DNA of 64,000 bases from Palsa-504 sp963744575 (GCA_963744575.1 CAVUUF010000016.1:682001-746000), one strand, 5' to 3'. Positions 49,143 through 58,731 are shown, counted from the first letter of the stretch. The notes: generated from the sequence alone by a model not told the origin. Program-made: numbers and translations.

Positions 49143-49847
49143 TCAGGCCGGCTTGCGGCCTTCACGATCGGCCCGCCACTCGGCGCGGGTGCGCGGCAGC
49201 GCCTCATCTAGACCGGTGCCGGCCAGCGGCGTGCGGCGCAGTGAGTGCTCGGCGCGGCTGCGGCCGCGGATGCCGACCTGGGTCAAGCCGGGGACCTGAG
49301 CGGCCTGGATCGGGGCGCTGGCTCCGGCGGCGGCCGAGACGGTGGCCTTGAGCAGGCGCCGAGCGCCGACAAAGGCGAGGATGGCCAGCGGCAGTTCGGC
49401 GAAGACCGCGGAGAGCAGGCTGATCCAGAAGCCGCCGGTCGCCAGCGACGTGCCGACGTCGAACCAGGCGTCGCAGCACAGCATGGTGCCGATGAGCACC
49501 AGCAGCAGGATCAGGACCTGCCGCTCCCGCCATATGGCCCACGCGGTCGCCGCGAGCGCCGCGAGCAGGAACACATCGAAGTTCACCCAGAGCGCGCGCC
49601 AGTGGTGCGCGTCGAAGTGGTGCGGCAAGGTGGCGGCGAGCACCACGATCCATCCAGCCAGGATCACGCAGCAGGTAGCCGCGATGATCAGGGCCAGCCG
49701 CCGTTCCCGGCGCAGGACCGGATCGTTCCGGTACGGGTCGGCGCGTGCGACCCCAGGGGCAGGCGGCTCGTCGAGTTCGGCGAGCAGGCGGGCCAGTTCC
49801 CGGCGTTCGGCCTGGCTCATGCGGCGCAGTTCGGCCTTGTCGATCAC
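49143..49847 (-). CDS. Four-helix membrane protein B (paralogue of A)
   Basis: A 234-residue protein with the same plan as protein A: IDKAELRRMSQAERRELARL, four hydrophobic segments (LALIIAATCCVILAGWIVVL; RQVLILLLVLIGTMLCCDAW) and a variable tail. The conserved CDAWFD after helix 3 occurs in both. The family is unknown to me. The order protein B, protein A, sigma, sigma suggests duplication of both units and a link between membrane protein and ECF41 factor. It is divergent from lipB. Confidence 0.75.
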   Translation of the reverse strand: MIDKAELRRMSQAERRELARLLAELDEPPAPGVARADPYRNDPVLRRERRLALIIAATCCVILAGWIVVLAATLPHHFDAHHWRALWVNFDVFLLAALAATAWAIWRERQVLILLLVLIGTMLCCDAWFDVGTSLATGGFWISLLSAVFAELPLAILAFVGARRLLKATVSAAAGASAPIQAAQVPGLTQVGIRGRSRAEHSLRRTPLAGTGLDEALPRTRAEWRADREGRKPA

Positions 49848-49923
49848 TACATCATTGTGCTTCGCGAAGCGGCATGCTGGCTTCGCCTGCGCGCGGAACG
49901 GCCTGCCGTGGCGCGGCCGAGCG

Positions 49924-49929
49924 TAAGCT
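49924..49929 (+). promoter_or_regulatory. Putative -10 box for leaderless lipB
   Basis: TAAGCT ends 6 nt before the GTG at 49936. GGGAAA in the spacer is a weak alternative ribosome site. Confidence 0.4.
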
Positions 49930-49935
49930 GGGAAA

Positions 49936-50661
49936 GTGAGTGAGCTTGGCTACCTGGATTTCGGCGCCGCCCTGGTGGAGTACCACGAGGGCTGGGATCT
50001 GCAGCGGCGCGTGCACGCCCGGCGGGTGGCCGACGAGGTTCCGGACAGTTGCCTGCTGCTTGAGCATGAACCCGTGTACACGGCCGGCAAGCGGACGGCG
50101 GTTTCCGACCGGCCGTTCGGCGATGCCGGAGCGCCGGTCATCGACGTGGACCGCGGCGGCAAGATCACCTGGCATGGTCCCGGCCAACTGACCGGCTATC
50201 CGATCATCAAGCTCCGCGAGCCGGTGGATGTGGTCGCCTATGTGCGGGCGCTGGAGGAGGCCATGATCCGGACGTGCGCGGAGTTCGGGATCAGGACCGA
50301 AAGCGTGGCGGGACGCAGTGGCGCCTGGGTGCCAGCCGACGAGCGCGGGCCCGATCGCAAGGTGGGCGCGATCGGCGCCCGCGTGGCCCGGGGCGTGACC
50401 ATGCACGGGTTCGCGCTGAACGCCGACTGCGACCTGTCCTGGTACGACCGGATCGTCCCGTGCGGCATCCGCGACGCGGGGGTGACCACGCTGTCCGCCG
50501 AGACGGGCCGTCACATCACCGTGGCCCAGGTGACGCCGCTCATCGAACGACACCTGGCCGATGTCCTGGGATACCGCGGCTGGCGGCACGTCTACGATGC
50601 CGACGCGCTGGCTGGCCCGCGGCCTGGCGCACCCGCCGCCATACCGGCGGCGGCCCGCTAG
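49936..50661 (+). CDS. lipB: Octanoyl-[ACP]:protein N-octanoyltransferase
   Basis: A 241-residue enzyme that moves octanoate from acyl carrier protein to the lipoyl domains of E2 and GcvH. Signatures are LLEHEPVYTAGKRT, GGKITWHGPGQLTGYPI, the active Lys in RKVGAIGARV and the active Cys in RIVPCGI. LipA, 95 bases downstream, inserts the sulfurs. The substrate protein E2 is encoded 5 kb upstream, separated here by the dioxygenase/ECF41 block. Confidence 0.95.
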   Translation: MSELGYLDFGAALVEYHEGWDLQRRVHARRVADEVPDSCLLLEHEPVYTAGKRTAVSDRPFGDAGAPVIDVDRGGKITWHGPGQLTGYPIIKLREPVDVVAYVRALEEAMIRTCAEFGIRTESVAGRSGAWVPADERGPDRKVGAIGARVARGVTMHGFALNADCDLSWYDRIVPCGIRDAGVTTLSAETGRHITVAQVTPLIERHLADVLGYRGWRHVYDADALAGPRPGAPAAIPAAAR

Positions 50662-50744
50662 CCTGCCGAGGTCCGCGGCCGCCAGCCTGCTCATCATGGC
50701 CGAGATCATGTTGCTCCCCTTATGGCCCTGCGCCCGGGGCGACA

Positions 50745-50750
50745 TAGGCT
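50745..50750 (+). promoter_or_regulatory. Putative -10 box for leaderless lipA
   Basis: TAGGCT ends 6 nt before the GTG at 50757. The spacer is GGAGGG, a ribosome-site sequence but too close to the GTG to act as one. Confidence 0.45.
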
Positions 50751-50756
50751 GGAGGG

Positions 50757-51701
50757 GTGGTACTCGCACCCGAAGGCCGGCGGATGCTCCGTCTTGAGGC
50801 CCGTAACAGCCAGGTCCCGATCGAGCGGAAGCCGTCGTGGATCAAGGTCAGGTTGCGCACCGGCCCGGCGTACACGGAACTGAAGACGCTGGTCCGGAGC
50901 GAAGGTCTGCACACAGTGTGCGAGGAAGCGGGCTGCCCGAACATCTTCGAATGCTGGGAGGACCGCGAGGCGACCTTCCTCATCGGCGGGGACCAGTGCA
51001 CCCGCCGGTGCGATTTCTGCCAGATCGACACGGGCAAGCCGCTGCCGCTCGACGAGGGCGAGCCGCGCCGGGTCGCCGAGTCGGTCGCCGCCATGGGCCT
51101 GAAGTACGCCACCGTGACCGGGGTCGCGCGCGACGACCTGGCCGACGGCGGCGCGTGGTTGTATGCCCAGACGTGCCGCGAAATCCACGCCGCCATTCCC
51201 GGGTGCGGCGTGGAACTGCTCATCCCCGACTTCAATGCCGAGCCCGGTCGGCTGGCGCAGGTCTTCGACGCCCAGCCAGAAGTGCTCGCCCACAACCTCG
51301 AGACCGTGCCGCGGATCTTCCGGCGGATCAGGCCCGGCTTCCGGTACTCGCGCTCGCTCGACGTGCTGCGCGCGGCGCGCGAGGCGCGGCTGGTCACGAA
51401 GTCCAACCTGATCCTCGGCCTGGGCGAGGAAAGGCAGGAGATCACCGAGGCCATGCAGGACCTGCGGGCGGCCGGCTGTGACCTGCTGACGATCACCCAG
51501 TACCTGCGGCCGACGCCACGGCACCATCCGGTGGAACGCTGGGTCAAACCCGAGGAGTTCGTGGAACTGCGCGACGAGGCCATGGAACTCGGGTTCGCGG
51601 GCGTGATGTCGGGGCCGCTGGTGCGGTCCTCCTACCGGGCTGGACGGCTGTACGCCCAGGCCACCGAGCAGCGGGCCACCCCAGCCCAGGTGTCCGGCTG
51701 A
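50757..51701 (+). CDS. lipA: Lipoyl synthase
   Basis: A 314-residue radical-SAM enzyme that adds two sulfurs to the octanoyl chain. The auxiliary cluster motif is CEEAGCPNIFEC, the radical-SAM cluster CTRRCDFC, and the C-terminal auxiliary ligand is in VRSSYRAG, so both [4Fe-4S] sites are complete. The GTG at 50757 gives the normal length; GGAGGG directly abuts it, so either the message is leaderless or the start is at ATG 50784 (MLRLEARNS). Confidence 0.95.
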   Translation: MVLAPEGRRMLRLEARNSQVPIERKPSWIKVRLRTGPAYTELKTLVRSEGLHTVCEEAGCPNIFECWEDREATFLIGGDQCTRRCDFCQIDTGKPLPLDEGEPRRVAESVAAMGLKYATVTGVARDDLADGGAWLYAQTCREIHAAIPGCGVELLIPDFNAEPGRLAQVFDAQPEVLAHNLETVPRIFRRIRPGFRYSRSLDVLRAAREARLVTKSNLILGLGEERQEITEAMQDLRAAGCDLLTITQYLRPTPRHHPVERWVKPEEFVELRDEAMELGFAGVMSGPLVRSSYRAGRLYAQATEQRATPAQVSG

Positions 51702-51771
51702 CCGGCTAGCCGGGCGGCGGCCAGGTGCCCGCCGCGCAGCCCGGCGGTTTCTGTCCGGGGCGGCTTAACCG

Positions 51772-51777
51772 TATGCT
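51772..51777 (+). promoter_or_regulatory. Putative -10 box for leaderless DUF4191 gene
   Basis: TATGCT ends 6 nt before the ATG at 51784 and no ribosome site is present. Confidence 0.45.
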
Positions 51778-51783
51778 GCGAGC

Positions 51784-52518
51784 ATGGCACGCATGTCAAG
51801 GAAGTCCGGGGCCGCTGACCCGGCCGTCACGAGGGAAACCGCCGCAGACCTGGCCAACGCCGGGCGGCTGAAGCAGATCCGCATGGTCGCCGGCCTGGTG
51901 CACAAGTCCAATCCGAAGGCGATGCCCATCGTCATCGGCAGCGGTCTCGGCGTCCTGGTGATCCTGGTGGTCGTCGGGCTGCTCACCGGCCCGGCGGCGC
52001 TGTTCATTCCCCTGGGCGTGCTTCTTGGTGTGCTGGTCTCGACGATCTTGTTCGGCAGGTTCGCGCAGGCGGCGCAGTACTCGGCCATCGAGGGGCAGCC
52101 GGGTGCGGCCGCTGCGGTGCTGGAGAATATGCGCGGCAACTGGACCGTGACGCCCGCGATCGCCGCCAACAGGAACATGGACGTGATCCACCGCGCCGTA
52201 GGCAAGCCGGGTGTCATCCTGGTCGGCGAGGGCTCCCCCAACCGCCTGGCCGGTCTGCTCGCCGCGGAGAAGAAGCGGGTCGCCCGGGTGGCCTACGAGG
52301 TACCCATCATCGAGTTCCAGGTCGGGAACGGCGAGGGCCAAGTCCCGCTCAGCAAGCTGCAGCGCAAGATCATGCGGCTGCCGCGTCAGCTCAAGCCGGC
52401 CGCGGTCAGCGACATCAACCACCGGCTCAAGGCACTGCAGCCGTCACTGCAGGCACCGAAGGGGCCTATCCCGAAGAACATCAGGCAGCCCAAGATGCCC
52501 AGGCCGAAGACACGCTGA
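51784..52518 (+). CDS. DUF4191 family membrane protein
   Basis: A 244-residue actinomycete-specific protein of DUF4191, always near lipA and glnA in this phylum; function unknown. A basic N-terminus is followed by two adjacent helices (VIGSGLGVLVILVVVGLLTG; FIPLGVLLGVLVSTILFG), then a cytosolic domain with RNMDVIHRAVGKPGVILVGE and a Lys/Pro-rich tail. The constant place next to lipoate genes hints at a related role, unproven. Confidence 0.88.
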   Translation: MARMSRKSGAADPAVTRETAADLANAGRLKQIRMVAGLVHKSNPKAMPIVIGSGLGVLVILVVVGLLTGPAALFIPLGVLLGVLVSTILFGRFAQAAQYSAIEGQPGAAAAVLENMRGNWTVTPAIAANRNMDVIHRAVGKPGVILVGEGSPNRLAGLLAAEKKRVARVAYEVPIIEFQVGNGEGQVPLSKLQRKIMRLPRQLKPAAVSDINHRLKALQPSLQAPKGPIPKNIRQPKMPRPKTR

Positions 52519-52560
52519 CGCTCGGAGAGGAACGCTGGAGCAGGCGAGCCCGGCGGCAGG

Positions 52561-53103
52561 CTACGCGCGGATGACCATGGTGTCCGAGGCGCGGTCATGC
52601 AGGCCGCGCAGGTCGCGATCGGTCAGCAGCGGCGGGACCACAGTGAGCAGGATGGCCGTCCGGACCAGCGACCAGCGGAACCCGACCGGACCGCCGGTGG
52701 TCCGCACCGTCCGGATTCCGACCAGTCGCTTGCCCACCGTGAATCCGGTCGTCGCGGTGAGCACGAAGATCTCGATCGCGAACACCACGATCGTCCAGAA
52801 CTGTGAGTGGGTGAGCCAGTAGGCGATCAGCATGCTGAGCAGCCAGTCAATCAGCAGGGCCAGCAGGCGCCGGGGCATGCTGGCCATCGACCCGGATCCC
52901 CGCTCGGGCAGGCCGAACCGCTGGCCCGGATAGCCCGCCGCCTGCTGGCCGGCCGACGGAGCGGTCAGCTGCGCGGTGCTCGCCGGCGCCGCGCTGGCCG
53001 GGCTGGTGGCGACCGGCGCGCCCGCCGATACGGCGGCGGGCTGACCGGCGGCACCGGCCCGCGCCGGGCCCGCGCCACGCCGGTTACGGGGTTTCCTGGC
53101 CAC
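52561..53103 (-). CDS. RDD family membrane protein
   Basis: A 180-residue protein with an N-terminal Ala/Pro/Gly-rich region of about 70 residues and a C-terminal RDD domain: RRLLALLIDWLLSMLIAYW (Arg and Asp of the family name are in RLLALLID), then TTGFTVGKRLVGIRTV and RDLRGLHDRASDTMVI. Some RDD proteins transport Na+; most are unstudied. It is convergent with the DUF4191 gene and divergent from glnA, the standard actinomycete layout. Confidence 0.88.
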   Translation of the reverse strand: MARKPRNRRGAGPARAGAAGQPAAVSAGAPVATSPASAAPASTAQLTAPSAGQQAAGYPGQRFGLPERGSGSMASMPRRLLALLIDWLLSMLIAYWLTHSQFWTIVVFAIEIFVLTATTGFTVGKRLVGIRTVRTTGGPVGFRWSLVRTAILLTVVPPLLTDRDLRGLHDRASDTMVIRA

Positions 53104-53177
53104 GACACCACGGTATCCGTTCCGGCACGCGATGCCGCCAGCGGGTCATAATGGACCCTGACCTCGGCCGCCGGCCC

Positions 53178-53215
53178 GTAACATCCGTGAAACACACCAG
53201 ACACGGTGCGGAAAT
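53178..53215 (+). promoter_or_regulatory. GlnR box upstream of glnA
   Basis: GTAAC-n6-GAAAC-n6-GACAC-n6-GAAAT: four pentamers at exact 11-bp spacing, matching the actinomycete GlnR consensus gTnAC-n6-GaAAC repeated twice, with a mismatch only in the last base. It ends 68 bases before the glnA ATG. GlnR activates glnA under nitrogen limitation in streptomycetes, which is the expected role here. Confidence 0.85.
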
Positions 53216-53283
53216 TGCCGGCGGCTAACGTCCTAACCGCGTGCCCTGAGAACCGAAAGCGTGCCCTGTACCCGGGAGGGTTG

Positions 53284-54708
<1,425 letters not shown>

Positions 54709-54723
54709 TTCCAGTACTCTGAG

Positions 54724-54753
54724 CTGCGCGGTGCGCCATGGCGTACCGCGCAG
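54724..54753 (+). terminator. 30-bp palindrome between glnA and vapB
   Basis: CTGCGCGGTGCGCC and GGCGTACCGCGCAG flank a central AT, with one mismatched pair in 14. It starts 15 bases after the glnA stop and ends 18 bases before the antitoxin ATG, just upstream of its -10 box. It could end the glnA transcript, serve as the antitoxin operator, or both. Confidence 0.65.
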
Positions 54754-54759
54754 AGCGGG

Positions 54760-54765
54760 TATGAT
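54760..54765 (+). promoter_or_regulatory. Putative -10 box for leaderless vapB
   Basis: TATGAT ends 6 nt before the ATG at 54772. There is no ribosome site between them. Confidence 0.5.
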
Positions 54766-54771
54766 AAATGT

Positions 54772-55029
54772 ATGAAAAGGATCACGGTCAGCCTTCCCGA
54801 TGAGCTGGCCGAGCGAGTCAAGCGTGCCGCGGGCGGCGAGCGCCGAGTCAGCTCGTACGTGGCCGCGGCCCTCGAGGACTATGCCGAGCGCGAGGGCCTG
54901 CAAGAGGTGCTGGCGGCGTGGAATGCGGAGACTCCGGTACCGGACGATGCCCGGCGGCAGGTCCAAGAGGAACTCGACCGCGTCGGCCTTACCGCTCGGT
55001 CTGCGCGCGATGACCGGCTGGCCGGGTGA
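54772..55029 (+). CDS. vapB: Ribbon-helix-helix antitoxin (VapB-like)
   Basis: An 85-residue protein. Residues 1-45 form a ribbon-helix-helix DNA-binding domain (MKRITVSLPDELAERVKRAA, then RRVSSYVAAALEDYA); the C-terminal part (WNAETPVPDDARRQVQEELD) is the likely toxin-neutralising tail. Its stop overlaps the toxin start (ATGA-type, four bases), the normal toxin-antitoxin layout. The palindrome upstream is the likely autoregulatory operator. Confidence 0.85.
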   Translation: MKRITVSLPDELAERVKRAAGGERRVSSYVAAALEDYAEREGLQEVLAAWNAETPVPDDARRQVQEELDRVGLTARSARDDRLAG

Positions 55030-55421
55030 CGGCAACCAAGGCCACCGGGCTTACCCTCGACACTGGTGCGCTTCTCGCGCTCGACCATCCCGCAAAAGCC
55101 ATCGCGATGCAGGCCCGCCTGGACGAAACCCTGCGGCGCGGTGGCACCGTCTGCGTTCCCGTCGCCACCATCGCGCAGGCGTGGCGCAGCCCTCGCCAGG
55201 TCCGCATGGCCCGGCTGCTGAAGTCGCGGGATATCGACATCGCGATCATGACGCCAAACGTGGCGCGCACCGTGGGGCTGTTGTGCGCACGTAGCGGCCA
55301 TGACGACGTGATCGACGTTCACCTGGTGCTGTGCGCCAGGGAGCGCGGGCACGCCGTCGTCACCAGCGACCCTGATGACATGCTGCGCATCGACCCCGCA
55401 CTGCCGGTTATCAGGGCTTGA
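55026..55421 (+). CDS. vapC: PIN-domain ribonuclease toxin (VapC-like)
   Basis: A 131-residue PIN-domain protein. The acidic metal-binding residues are seen in LTLDTGALLALDHPA, VCVPVATIAQAWR (where the usual Glu is not in place), ARSGHDDVIDVHLVLCA and VVTSDPDDM. VapC toxins cleave tRNA or rRNA. The second acidic position appears to be Gln (AQAWR), a variant seen in this PIN subgroup; activity should be checked. It is co-translated with the antitoxin. Confidence 0.87.
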   Translation: MTATKATGLTLDTGALLALDHPAKAIAMQARLDETLRRGGTVCVPVATIAQAWRSPRQVRMARLLKSRDIDIAIMTPNVARTVGLLCARSGHDDVIDVHLVLCARERGHAVVTSDPDDMLRIDPALPVIRA

Positions 55422-55543
55422 TCTGCTCCGGGCATACCTTACATGGCTGTTTCCTGTCACCTGCGACGCTGAGACAGCCGCTCGGAACATCCAAGCGAGC
55501 CCGTCGGGATGACCGGCCGGCGCATTCCGCGGCCCGGCACAGC

Positions 55544-55777
55544 TCACGCTGAGTGGCGGGGCTGGAGCATCGCAAGCTGGGCCGCGTTCACTGGCGAGAG
55601 CGGCGGCTGCCCGGTCAGCACCCGTGCCACCTCGTGTGCGGCAAAGTCGCGAACCGTACGGATATCCAGTCCGACCAGGGCCACAGTAGCCCCGTCTCTG
55701 ATCAGCCCGAGATCCTCAAGTGGCGGGCAACCGTCGCGGACCCGGACAGGCCGGAAGGAAGGATCGGTTTCGAGCAT
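55544..55777 (-). pseudogene. Chimeric fragment: GH15-like N-terminus joined to dehydrogenase C-terminus
   Basis: The first 37 or so codons from 55777 look like the start of a family 15 glycoside hydrolase (CPPLEDLGLIRDGATVALVG; relatives continue DGSIDWLCLPRF). After about 55665 the frame instead reads AAHEVARVLTGQPPLSPVNA, the usual end of a 2-hydroxyacid dehydrogenase of the phosphoglycerate-dehydrogenase group. The join is in frame, so a 77-residue chimeric peptide could be made, but neither active site is present. Confidence 0.55.
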
Positions 55778-55978
55778 GACGCTGATGCTCCTTCACCGAT
55801 GTCGGCGCTCGCCATCATGGCCAGCATAATCCGGACAGCACCGGAACCGCATCACCCGAAAGGGTCAGCCTCGTCCCGCCATCCTTCGCGGCGGCATCAT
55901 GGCGGCCTGGCGCATCTTCCGATCCAACGGCTGCTGTACTACGAGGTCTGACGGCGATCTGCTAAGGGATGTACGAGC

Positions 55979-57415
55979 TCAAGCGGGGTGGCTGGCGCTC
56001 GTACTCGGGGCGTCGGCGCCCGGTGAGCGTTCGGACTTGGGCAGCAAGACGGTCGCCCCCAGGCCGATCAGGCCGACGAACGCCAGGACGACCATGGCTA
56101 TCCCGTAAGCCCGGCCGGGGTTGTCACTGATACCGACGACCAGGATGGTGCCGGCGACCGCGGCGCCAATCGACGACCCCAGGTTGGACACGCTGCGAGA
56201 CAGCCCGGAGATTTCTCCCTGGAGGTTCTCCGGGAAAGCGGACTGCACGACGTTGACCGACGGGGTGAGCATGACGCCGAGGCCGGTGCCGATGAGGAAC
56301 AGGCCCGGGGCGAAGTACCAGGCGCCGGGGTGACCCTTCACCATGGCCAGCAGCACGAGGACCCCGGCGATGGCGGTCACGAAGCCGGCCAGGATGAGCG
56401 TTCGCTGCTGGAACCGCCTGGCCAGGCGGCCGGCGGCGAGTGAGGACAGCAAGATACCCAGGGTGGCGGCGGTGAAGATCACGCCGGTCTGGACGGCGTT
56501 GTAATGGCGCACCACCTGGAGATAGGCGGATACGACGAACGACGTACCCATGAGCAGCTGCCACTGCACGTTCTGCGTCACCAGGGCCAGGTTCGAGGTG
56601 CGGTTGCGGAACAGGCCAGTCGACAGCAGGGCCTCTTTCCCGGCGCGCTCGCGGCGGCGGATCCAGGCGAAGAACCCGGCCAGGATGAGCGACCCCAGCA
56701 CGAGCAGGACCACCATCAGTGCCAGGTTCGTGTCGGCCGCCATGATTCCTCCGACGAGGACCACCAGGCCGATGGCGGACAGGATCGCCCCGACGGTATC
56801 GAAGGGACGGGTGGGATCCGCCGGCAGCGGATCGACCACGTTACGCGCGAGCACCACGATGACCACGATGATGAGGGCCTGGAAGACGAACGCGGCCCGC
56901 CAGGAGATCCCCGTGGTGATGGCGCCGCCGATCAACGGCCCGGTGGCGGCGCCGATTCCGCCCATGCCGCTGACGACGCCAAAGGCCCGCGCCCGGGATT
57001 TCATGTCGTGGAACACCATGGTGGTGAGGATGTAGACCGGCGGGATCAGCAGGGCGGTACCGACGCCTTCGAGGATGGAGTTGCCCAGGATCAGGATGCC
57101 GAGTCCGGGCGAGACGGCGCTGAGCACGGCACCGATCCCGTAGGTCCATAGCCCGAGCGTGAAGCACCGCTTCCGGCCCAGACGGTCGGTCAGCTTGCCG
57201 CACGGGATCATCAGCGCGGCCATGATCAGCAGGAACAACGTGATGCAGACCTGCACGCCCTGGACGTCGGTATGCAGGTCGTGGCTGATGTCGTTGATCA
57301 TGACGTTCATGTTCGAGCCCGCGAAGCTGCAGATGAATTGGGCCAGGGCCAGCGGCAGCAGCATCTTCCGCAGCGACGAGGCCGGGATCTCCGCGACGGC
57401 GGCGGCGCTGGTCAT
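55979..57415 (-). CDS. MFS exporter, DHA2 (14-helix) family
   Basis: A 478-residue drug:H+ antiporter-type transporter with about 14 helices. Motif A is in PCGKLTDRLGRKRCFTLGL, motif C-like GMGGIGAATGPLIGGAI is in helix 5, and the C-terminal half has FLIGTGLGVMLTPSVNVVQS. DHA2 members export toxic compounds or secondary metabolites; the substrate is unknown. ATG 57415 was taken as the start, but GTG 57457 would add 14 residues and neither has a clear ribosome site. No regulator is adjacent. Confidence 0.88.
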   Translation of the reverse strand: MTSAAAVAEIPASSLRKMLLPLALAQFICSFAGSNMNVMINDISHDLHTDVQGVQVCITLFLLIMAALMIPCGKLTDRLGRKRCFTLGLWTYGIGAVLSAVSPGLGILILGNSILEGVGTALLIPPVYILTTMVFHDMKSRARAFGVVSGMGGIGAATGPLIGGAITTGISWRAAFVFQALIIVVIVVLARNVVDPLPADPTRPFDTVGAILSAIGLVVLVGGIMAADTNLALMVVLLVLGSLILAGFFAWIRRRERAGKEALLSTGLFRNRTSNLALVTQNVQWQLLMGTSFVVSAYLQVVRHYNAVQTGVIFTAATLGILLSSLAAGRLARRFQQRTLILAGFVTAIAGVLVLLAMVKGHPGAWYFAPGLFLIGTGLGVMLTPSVNVVQSAFPENLQGEISGLSRSVSNLGSSIGAAVAGTILVVGISDNPGRAYGIAMVVLAFVGLIGLGATVLLPKSERSPGADAPSTSASHPA

Positions 57416-57661
57416 GAGCCCGGTCCGGCTGCCGTGTGCCTGTCCCCCACACCGCACTGGCGGAGATCAGATCGGCGTCCAGTCACGAGAAACCCCCAGA
57501 GCGAGCTGATCGTCACCTGATGCCGGGATGGCTCCAATGCCAGCGGCCCACACTTGCATTGTGCCGGCCGGGTCGGCGGCGAGCCTCATCCGTTCTGGGT
57601 GAGATGAGCGAGGGAACTCGGTGGCGGGACGCTGCGTGGTAGGCCGGGCCGGACCCGGCGA

Positions 57662-58318
57662 TCAGGATCGGGGCCAGGCGGCGAACCGGGCACGTAGCTG
57701 GGCGACGCCGCGCGGGCCGAGCCCGAAGCGGGTGAAGGCCGCGTCGTCCATCCGGTGAAGACGCCGCCCCGCGTCGGAGAAGTCCCGGTCCTGCAGGCCC
57801 GAATCCAGCCGCCGGGCGAAGCCGATCACCTGATCGACGCTGTACCGGGCGAGTGCGGCCGCGGTGTCCACGTAATCGCGCTCATAGGCCCGGCTGACCA
57901 GCGCGCACACCTTGCCGCCGATCACGTCCTCGAGGTCGAGGACGGGGCCGACATCCATGGTCACCGGCCCGCGGCTGCGGTCGAAGTAGGCCATCTGCAG
58001 CATCATCTGCTCTCCGCCGGGCGTGGTGATGATCCACTCGGCGAGCCCCTCGGCCATGCCCTCGAAGATGTCGGCCAGCCCGTCGCCCTTGGCCTGACGC
58101 CCGGCCTCGAATCCCGCGCGGCGCAGCGCCGCCTCCACCGCGTCGGCCGCCGCCATGACGCCGGCCTCCTCGTCGGTGAACAGGTCGACGTCGGCGGTGA
58201 ACCGGTCGATCACGCCGTGGGCCATCAGGGCGTTTCCGCCGCCGAGGGCGAAGCCATGCCGCCCGGCGGCGCGCAGCGCGATGGCGGCCACCTGGCGGTG
58301 GAGTTCGCTGACGGGCAT
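57662..58318 (-). CDS. AbiEii/AbiGii-type nucleotidyltransferase
   Basis: A 218-residue protein of the AbiEii/AbiGii toxin-type nucleotidyltransferase superfamily. FALGGGNALMAHG supplies the GG motif and FTADVDLFTDE the D-x-D metal site. Relatives act as toxins of type IV toxin-antitoxin or abortive-infection systems by modifying tRNA or other targets. The ATG overlaps the stop of the upstream gene by one base (TGATG). The partner here is not an AbiEi-like HTH protein, so the pair may be a different two-gene module. Confidence 0.8.
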   Translation of the reverse strand: MPVSELHRQVAAIALRAAGRHGFALGGGNALMAHGVIDRFTADVDLFTDEEAGVMAAADAVEAALRRAGFEAGRQAKGDGLADIFEGMAEGLAEWIITTPGGEQMMLQMAYFDRSRGPVTMDVGPVLDLEDVIGGKVCALVSRAYERDYVDTAAALARYSVDQVIGFARRLDSGLQDRDFSDAGRRLHRMDDAAFTRFGLGPRGVAQLRARFAAWPRS

Positions 58319-58692
58319 CAGGCCGCGGTGACGGCCGTGGGCCGCAGCACCGGGTGCTGCTCCTCCCACGCCTGCCGAACGCCCTTAGGCAGCCACAGGT
58401 CTGGCCACAGAGCGATCAGCGTGTCACCATCCAGATAGACGGTGAGGTCCTCTGGGCGGCTCGCTTCCACCAGGACGGTCTCGTACATCGACCGCAGCGC
58501 ATACGGCGCGGTCAGGTCGAAGGTGCGATCGGGGCTGCTCCAGAACAGCCGCAGCGGCAGCTCGACCGTGCCCTCGGCCGGTCCACGGAGGTCCGCCAGG
58601 CTGGCGGCGACCACCGCAAGGCGCCCGGGCCGGGACTGGTGCCGGGCCCGGGACGTGCCGACTTGGGTGGTGGCCATGCCCATAGCGTACAC
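58318..58692 (-). CDS. Unknown protein, partner of AbiEii-type nucleotidyltransferase
   Basis: A 124-residue protein I do not recognise. It has an Arg-rich start (RARHQSRPGRLAVVAASLAD), then LPLRLFWSSPDRTFDLTAPY, YETVLVEASRPEDLTVYLDG and a Trp-rich end (LWPDLWLPKGVRQAWEEQHP). No DNA-binding motif is obvious. Co-translation with the nucleotidyltransferase suggests an antitoxin or target-recognition role; this is inference. GTG 58692 and ATGs at 58683 and 58677 are possible starts. Confidence 0.65.
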   Translation of the reverse strand: MYAMGMATTQVGTSRARHQSRPGRLAVVAASLADLRGPAEGTVELPLRLFWSSPDRTFDLTAPYALRSMYETVLVEASRPEDLTVYLDGDTLIALWPDLWLPKGVRQAWEEQHPVLRPTAVTAA

Positions 58693-58713
58693 CCCCGGGC
58701 ACGTGCGTGTCGA

Positions 58714-58731
58714 ATATAGGATCGACTATAT
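58714..58731. promoter_or_regulatory. Inverted repeat in divergent promoter of AbiEii pair
   Basis: ATATAG, spacer GATCGA, CTATAT: a perfect 6-bp inverted repeat, A+T-rich in a G+C-rich region, 22 bases upstream of the AbiEii-partner start and 30 bases before the GNAT gene. It could be an operator or overlapping -10 boxes. Confidence 0.5.
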
